A DNA stretch of 64,000 nucleotides, taken from assembly GCA_942486035.1 (NCBI GenBank), contig CALNXK010000128.1, forward strand, positions 1,173,501-1,237,500, written 5' to 3'. Under the pieces are notes generated by a model that saw nothing but the letters and a program-made list of their open reading frames with translations, did not search any database and was not told the DNA's origin. Shown in pieces: positions 58,849 through 64,000 of the stretch (its first letter is position 1; each line of letters starts with the position of its first letter). Source of the stretch: Porites lobata (lineage: Eukaryota > Cnidaria > Anthozoa > Scleractinia > Poritidae). A program made the translations under genes and the position numbers.

Positions 58849-58969
58849 TAGCCAGCGTATCAGGCGCTTGGAAGTAGGGGGCGAAAGAGAGAACTGGCGC
58901 GCGTGTTCCCTTCTCACGCGCCCGTTTTTTCTTGTGTCCACTACTTCCAAGCGCTTGTTACGCAGGCTA
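58849..58969. mobile_element. 121-bp MITE with 9-bp target duplication
   Basis: The termini TAGCCAGCG and CGCAGGCTA and the arm motif CAGGCGCTTGGAAGTAG match the 1,215-bp element at 30,272-31,486, so this is its deletion derivative. TGATTAGCC flanks it exactly at 58,840-58,848 and 58,970-58,978. Confidence 0.85.
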
Positions 58970-58978
58970 TGATTAGCC

Positions 58979-60350
58979 CCACATAGGGCACATGCCATGA
59001 TTGTCCTCTGATTTAGCTGCTCTTTGTTCGCTTAGTAATATTCGTAGAAAAGTCAAGTGTTTTTCAACAAATAAAAACTACCTTTTTCCTTTTCACATGT
59101 ACACGTTTTACATCAAAGTCGACTTTAAAAAGAATTAGTAGTTTTCTGAAAAATGCCCGAGTGCGATGAAATTATTGCAAATTGCGACAACAGTAGCTGA
59201 TTCAGGCAAAGCACGATGGACAGTTATTACAAAATGCGACAGCCTTTTTATCAAGTGCGATGCATTTATGAATTGTGACAGTACCTCAGGAGTAGAATAA
59301 AGTAAGATAAAATGTCTGGAATACTGAAGGTTCTGCGTATTCCATTTTCAAAATTTAGTTACCAACAGGAGGAGACGAAACCCTTTTTCACGTAATTCTT
59401 CATTTTAAAACGTTGAACACATAGTAAGTCTGACATCACCTTTTACTTCCGCCTTACTATGTTGATTTGGTTTTAAATAGTCTAAAGCGCTAGCCGTCTC
59501 CTCACACCACCCCCTCCCCTAAGAGGCGGCCGGGCAGCCCGTTGGTGGGATTAGGGCGAGGAGACGGCGGCGATGGCACTTCCTGACGTCTTGAAAGACG
59601 ACTACTTCAGACCAAAGTAACCGACATTATTTATAGTATATGACTTGACCTTGCTTAAATTATGTAGAATATGGCCTCCTCTATATAGACGATCCCTTTC
59701 TTAAAACAGCTGTCAGCCGAATTCAATTTTTATTGCGAGCCTTTTCAATCTGAGTCTAAGAATCGATCGATAGCTCTGCATGGCGGCGTACTGGTTTGCG
59801 AAAGAGATGACACAAGAAAGAATATAAACTGTTTTTTAATCGGGGTTAATGGCCACAAGCGTCACGTTTTGAATCCAATTATAAAAATCACTCATTAACA
59901 TCTCTTCAGGAAAAGTTGGGGCGAAAACTATTCGTTACACGTCCAAAAAATATGGTAATCGTTTGTTAAACAAAAGGGTTCTACCGGAATCTAGAAATCA
60001 ATGTGTACAGTCAATGTCGTGCGCAAATGAATACGCAGTGAGTACTATAGAAAGCATAAATGAAGACCGACACCATTGATTCTTGAAGCTAATGAGTTCC
60101 GAATCTTATAATATTCAGTCACGGTCATGTCGTCCCCAAAAATAAAGAGACATAAACTAAGCAAATAAACCAACGCAGATGCAATCAAGGTTTAGCAAAC
60201 CTAATATAGCAAAGGAACTGATGGCCAGAGATGCAAAAATACGTGTAGAACAACATAGAAACGCTACTGAGTGTCACCACTAACAAAAGGTAGCATAGTC
60301 TTAAGTTCTCCTTCTCTGAGACTACGATAGAGCTTATATTGCCCCCTTCT
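58979..60350. other. Intergenic, no gene seen
   Basis: Contains one short GC-rich inverted repeat (59,493-59,568) and otherwise nothing recognisable. Confidence 0.45.
59493..59568. repeat. GC-rich inverted repeat GCCGTCTCCTC...GAGGAGACGGC
   Basis: The 11-bp arms are perfect. The interior (CACCCCCTCCCC, GGCGGCCGGGC) contrasts with the AT-rich surroundings, suggesting a small mobile or fold-back element. Confidence 0.5.
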
Positions 60351-60849
60351 GATAGACCTTTCCACAGTTTTTTTTCAACTTTTGACATAGACAAGTTCGG
60401 CAAAATCCATTGATATCACTGGAAAGAGCGCCCTAAAATTAGTAAAATTGCCAAATTTGATAGCGATTGGTCTTAAGCGAGCGAAGAAACAGCGGCCTCA
60501 AATTCACATAATATTATAATCCTTTTTGTCTATTAATGCCGGTGAGCAGGGTCCTCAGTGGCCAGTTGTCAAGCAGCGGGTTAGGCAGGCCAAATTCCTT
60601 GTGGAGGATGCCGATGATGTTTAGGTAGCTGCGAACTGTGGCAGCTTTTAAACTTCTGGCCAAGAAGGCCGCGTAATGCAGCAGATGTGTAGGCTGAACG
60701 GGGACCTGGCTGTAACCCATATAATTTTGGCAGTTTTACTAATTTTAGGGCACGCTTTCCAGTGGTGTCGACGGATTTACCCTAACTTTTCTATGTCAAA
60801 AGTTGAAAAAAACCGTGGAAAGGTCTGTTCAGGTGAACGTCATCAGAAG
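60346..60849. mobile_element. Element with ~100-bp inverted arms enclosing a tyrosine-recombinase fragment
   Basis: The left arm (about 60,354-60,456; AGACCTTTCCACAG..., CAACTTTTGACATAGA, GCCCTAAAATTAGTAAAA) is mirrored by the right arm (about 60,725-60,826). CTTCTGAT may mark the extreme ends near 60,347 and 60,849. The right arm has a ~15-bp insertion outside the main match. By eye the arms are about 80-85% alike. Between them lies the recombinase-like frame at 60,514-60,720. Confidence 0.6.
60514..60720 (-). pseudogene. Fragment of a tyrosine recombinase (core-binding/SAM-like N domain)
   Basis: A 68-codon minus-strand frame reads PVQPTHLLHYAAFLARSL, then TVRSYLNIIGILHKEFGLP, then LLTGINRQKG. 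This is the pattern of the four-helix core-binding domain of XerD-like recombinases in DIRS-type retroelements and Crypton-type elements: V(P/Q)...L..Y.AFLA.SL...T(V/I)R.YL..I...H...GLP.P. The catalytic domain (R...HxxR...Y) is absent, so it is a fragment. DIRS and Crypton cannot be distinguished from this piece. Confidence 0.55.
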
Positions 60850-60907
60850 CAATAGATTTCGTTAGACTGTTCACAGTCCCCTATTTTTTTGTGAGATCGT
60901 CGAGATA

Positions 60908-60931
60908 AAGAGAGCCCCTTTATCCTCTCTT
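60908..60931. mobile_element. Relic of the CAAGAGAGG-family element
   Basis: AAGAGAGCCCCTTTATCCTC ending CTCTT joins the two extreme ends of the family at 9584-10,428 with nothing between. GTCGAGATA flanks it on both sides (60,899-60,907 and 60,932-60,940), as expected for a deleted insertion. Confidence 0.5.
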
Positions 60932-61111
60932 GTCGAGATATAGCGCGCCTGGGATTATAGCTCCAGGGGGAGGGGGGCCAGAAAAATAGAGGGACTGTAA
61001 TAACATCACTGCAGCCCGCGTTTACGGAGCGCGTTGTACCAGCAACGCAGGCGACAATAGATGTTAATTTGCGTTGACCAGTCTGGGCCACAACCAGAAC
61101 TGGATATACGA

Positions 61112-61119
61112 TGACGTCA
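61112..61119. promoter_or_regulatory. Isolated CRE palindrome before an ATGGCG
   Basis: TGACGTCA lies 15 bp before AACATGGCGCCC. The frame that follows closes after 17 codons and I find no donor that clearly extends it, so no gene is called. Confidence 0.2.
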
Positions 61120-61490
61120 CCCAAATTTTCAACATGGCGCCCAAACCAAGGGACACGAATCAGGGTCGCTTTTCAGCTCTTTGCTAAGCCTAGAAATGAC
61201 CTTGTCCCACAGTACCTTAGGAGCTGCGCCTTTGAATGATGAGGAAGCACATGAGTGTGAAAAAAATGGCAACTGGTGAAGTTTGCGTGTTCTCTAGGGG
61301 TAAAATGACTGAAAACGAGAGTGTTTCAGCTCAAAGATCTACCTGACAAGGCGCAAAACATTTGAAGATAGAAAGGTATGTTTCATTTTTTTGATGCTTG
61401 AAAAAAATTTTTTTGAAATCTTCATAAAATTTGCTTGTTGATGGTGGTTTTGTTGTCGTAGTGCAAAGCATTTTCACATAGTGCCTACGG

Positions 61491-63493
61491 TCAATTCAAT
61501 TCAATTCTTTATTCATAGGTAGGAAAATAAAGTAGCTGACAAATAATAATTAACTAAAAGACATTAAGTTCATTTGTGTACGGTGTCCAAAGTAGCAAGA
61601 GCTTTCTTGTTGGACACCGTCATGTTGAAATAATTGGCAGCAGTAAAGAGAGGAATAAAATCTCAAATAATATCAGTGATAGAAGATATAAGCAAGGTCA
61701 GATTTGGTTGGTTAGAAGACAGGACTTCCATTCTTTCTTAAACTTATGATATGGCAGGCACTTGAGACCAGGCGGTACAGTCTCCCAGATTTTAGGAGCG
61801 GAGAATTTAAAGGACGTCTTACCTAAGTTGGTGGATACTCTTGGCCTAAAATACAGTAATAGCCCGCGTATAAGAACCTGGGTTTTAAGCACCTGTTAGG
61901 CTAAAATTTTCATTTTAAGCCCCCTCCACATAAGAACCTATTTAGGCTAAAATCTTAAGCTAGGTTCTTATCAAAGTGGGGTTGCTGTAAAAGTGTATAG
62001 GTAGAAACTTTCTTTGTTATGTTTTGTTAAGGACATATGCTGTACCTGCATTGAACTGCCTATAGGCATTGCTCTATGGTGCAAATAAATGATTTATACT
62101 GTATTATGAGATGATATTTATAATATATATAGTATATTCAGATGAAATTCATATGAAAATATAAGAACCTATTTTAAGAACCTCGGTAGCCTAAATTTGC
62201 TTTAAGTACCATTTATATAAGAACCTATTTAGGCTAAATTGAAAAATTCAGGTTCTTATACTTATACGATTTCCAAGATTGTTAGAAGGAAAATGTATTT
62301 TGTATAATTTATGCTTAGTTTTGATTGATTTAAGAATACCATTAGTTATCCGCGGCTTAGTACACAATTTCTGTTTCTTTTTGGGACAATTGCCTAATTG
62401 GTGCATGTTTATCTGCAATTGATTTAATCAGGTCAGTTATTTTAGTAGCTGTCTCATGCAGATCATTACTATAGATAGCATTCCAGTTGACTCCATTGAT
62501 ATCCTCTAAGTAAGATTCTTGATCAAAATTGCTGTAATCTAGATAATACTTAATAGGGTTGTGTTTCTTAACTGGTATATTTGTAACACAGACAACTGGG
62601 AGGTGATCAGAGACATCCACCAGTACAATCCCAGAGACAATTTTGGATTTACTGTTGGTATAGATATGATTAATTAATGTAGCTGAATGATAGGTCAGAC
62701 GTGTTAGTTTAGTAATAATTGGTAATAAATTATTGGAATATAGCATGTCAAGGTAAGCCTCTGTAGGTGGATGAATATCACATTTAAAAAAGTCTATATT
62801 CATGTCACCAAGGATATACAATTGGCACTTGTTTGGGTTAAATAGCTTCATTGTTTCGTCAAGTTTCCCATTAAATTCATCAATATTCGCACCTGGATGT
62901 TTGTATATACAGCCAACCAGGATGGGTTTTTGGTTTTTGGGAGTAGCTATTTCAACCCAAACAGATTCCACAAGGGGCATATCCAAAGTTATATCTGACC
63001 TAGGAAATGATGTTAAAGCTTTACTGACATAAAGAGCAACCCCTCCCGCTGGGGCGGGAGAATCAGCTTGGTAGATGCTATAGTTAATCAACTCAGTATT
63101 CAAAGTGGTATTTGCATTTAGCCTCGTTTCAGAAACTCCTAATACATCAGGCTGTTCACTTAAAGAATACAGCATATCTTCAAGCAAGACGATATTTTTT
63201 GACAGGCTTCTAATATTACAATGAAGAAATGAGAAGGATTTTGCTCCTGATTTACTTAGAACCTTATTCAAACTAGAAATATCATAGTAATCAGATTGAG
63301 GGTTAATGAATATATGATCAGGGTCAGCATCATCAGATTTATCAGGGTTGGGTAGAAAATTATATAAATCTAAATCTTTTAAATTATCTATCTGCAAGTG
63401 ACAGGATCCATCTAGAATATGAAATTCTCTGTCATCCAGGTCATGAAAAGGTAAAGCTTGCAGGCTATTTTGGGGATGATTGAGGTTGAACAT
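61491..63493 (-). pseudogene. Decayed non-LTR retrotransposon (CR1/L2-like), reverse transcriptase core missing
   Basis: The 5' part (63,493-62,357) reads as an apurinic-endonuclease domain: FLHCNIRSL, SETRL, GGVALYVS, LGDMNIDF and SDHLPV are present. The usual catalytic-region IDHIYTN reads INHIYTN. Near 62,365 a one-base shift breaks the frame; the next frame continues KPRITNGILKSIK as expected for the linker before the RT. The RT core is absent. A C-terminal tail (about 61,855-61,698; GKTSFKFSAPKIW...FKKEWKSCLL) follows. The 3' end has AATAAAG and three AATTG repeats at 61,491-61,514, the microsatellite tail typical of CR1/L2 elements. It is inactive. Confidence 0.85.
61861..62275. mobile_element. 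TIR element inserted in the retrotransposon (GTATAAGAACCTG ends)
   Basis: CGTATAAGAACCTGGGTTTT at about 61,868 is mirrored by CAGGTTCTTATACTTATACG at about 62,271. The words TTTAGGCTAAA and TAAGAACCTA recur in both orientations near each end. It lies between the linker and C-terminal tail of the retrotransposon and coincides with its missing RT core. Confidence 0.6.
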
Positions 63494-64000
63494 GTATGTG
63501 TCTGTGTCTACGACTGGAGTCGATTCGCCTACGTCTTATATGTCAGTTCGCCTACTATTCATATGTTGAAGCTTTAAATCTTAATTGTTAAAAGTCCTTG
63601 TTCCTTGTAATATTCCTTCCATTCTATCCTCGATATCTAGAAAAACCACGCGCTAAAACATCTAAGTTCGAATGATTTTAAAAACTTTATTATGGCGGAA
63701 CCCGGTCGTCTACGAATAGAATGTGTGAAAGATATTTTGCTTCAAATGATTTAAGAAACGTGTGATTGTAAAACTGAGCATTAAGATGTGTATTAAAATG
63801 AAATTAACCACCGTTTACGGTCTTTGTGCAGCCTTGTAAAGCGCGAGCAGCGCACTAAAGAAACCACTGTTTACAGTCTTTGTGTAGACTTGTGAAGCGC
63901 GAGCGGCGCTTAAGCTAAAGAACGTTAGACTTTTCATTAACATATACGAAATTACCTTCAGCTTCACTTGACAGTCAGTTCAATTTCTACGTCGATTTTG
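63494..64000. other. Upstream of the retrotransposon, with a two-copy tandem repeat
   Basis: Two ~55-bp copies (about 63,808-63,862 and 63,863-63,916) share AACCAC(C/T)GTTTAC(G/A)GTCTTTGTG and GCGCGAGC(A/G)GCGC. No gene seen. The 5' end of the retrotransposon may extend into the first part. Confidence 0.55.

Noticed and set aside
62802..63032. 76-codon plus-strand frame opposite the retrotransposon
   Set aside because: Antisense shadow of the endonuclease domain.
1..64000. tRNA, rRNA or CRISPR genes
   Set aside because: No box-B-like GGTTCGAATCC with a matching cloverleaf, no rRNA-like block, and no array of identical short repeats with unique spacers was found. The tandem arrays present have units of about 67-170 bp without spacers.

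Overview
This is a window of animal nuclear DNA. It is AT-rich, intron-rich and full of short non-autonomous transposons. The gene content (a Brachyury T-box gene, a rolling-stone-like membrane protein, a C-type-lectin/EGF receptor, a ZP-domain protein and an intronless rhodopsin-type GPCR), the compact 0.1-3 kb introns and the style of the inverted-repeat elements suggest an anthozoan cnidarian, most likely a stony coral. That is inference; nothing here fixes the species. There is no bacterial gene structure, CRISPR array, rRNA or convincing tRNA.

Layout. 1-2.7 kb: fold-back repeat and noncoding DNA. 2.68-6.41 kb (+): two-exon rolling-stone-like gene whose intron carries a ~100-bp tandem repeat. 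6.4-17.6 kb: no supported gene; PIF/Harbinger-like and other inverted-repeat elements, one of them with nearly identical ~80-bp termini, and a near-perfect 66-nt hairpin at 14.5 kb. 17.62-21.83 kb (-): complete seven-exon Brachyury gene with a GC-AG intron and a promoter-like region to about 22.16 kb. 22.2-33.8 kb: no protein gene; a ~165-bp minisatellite, a tandem array framed by inverted repeats, and a 1.2-kb element with 9-bp target duplications nested in a MITE. 34.17-34.39 kb (+): possible small secreted peptide behind CRE and ETS motifs. 36.29-44.01 kb (+): five-exon receptor (signal peptide, C-type lectin domain, two EGF domains, TM, cytoplasmic tail), all introns phase 1. 44.85-45.87 kb (-): tentative three-exon small gene. 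46.68-52.72 kb (+): six-exon ZP-domain membrane protein with a furin site. 54.27-55.29 kb (-): single-exon GPCR. 55.3-64 kb: repeats, including a tyrosine-recombinase fragment between inverted repeats and a decayed non-LTR retrotransposon itself split by another element.

The genes are independent eukaryotic transcription units, not an operon. The spliced models were assembled by hand from splice motifs. In every multi-exon model the phases agree at each junction and the total is a whole number of codons: 283 aa (rolling stone), 405 aa (Brachyury), 345 aa (lectin/EGF), 380 aa (ZP) and 71 aa (tentative). The lectin/EGF and ZP genes are neighbours on one strand and both encode type I surface proteins; whether they are co-expressed cannot be told from sequence.
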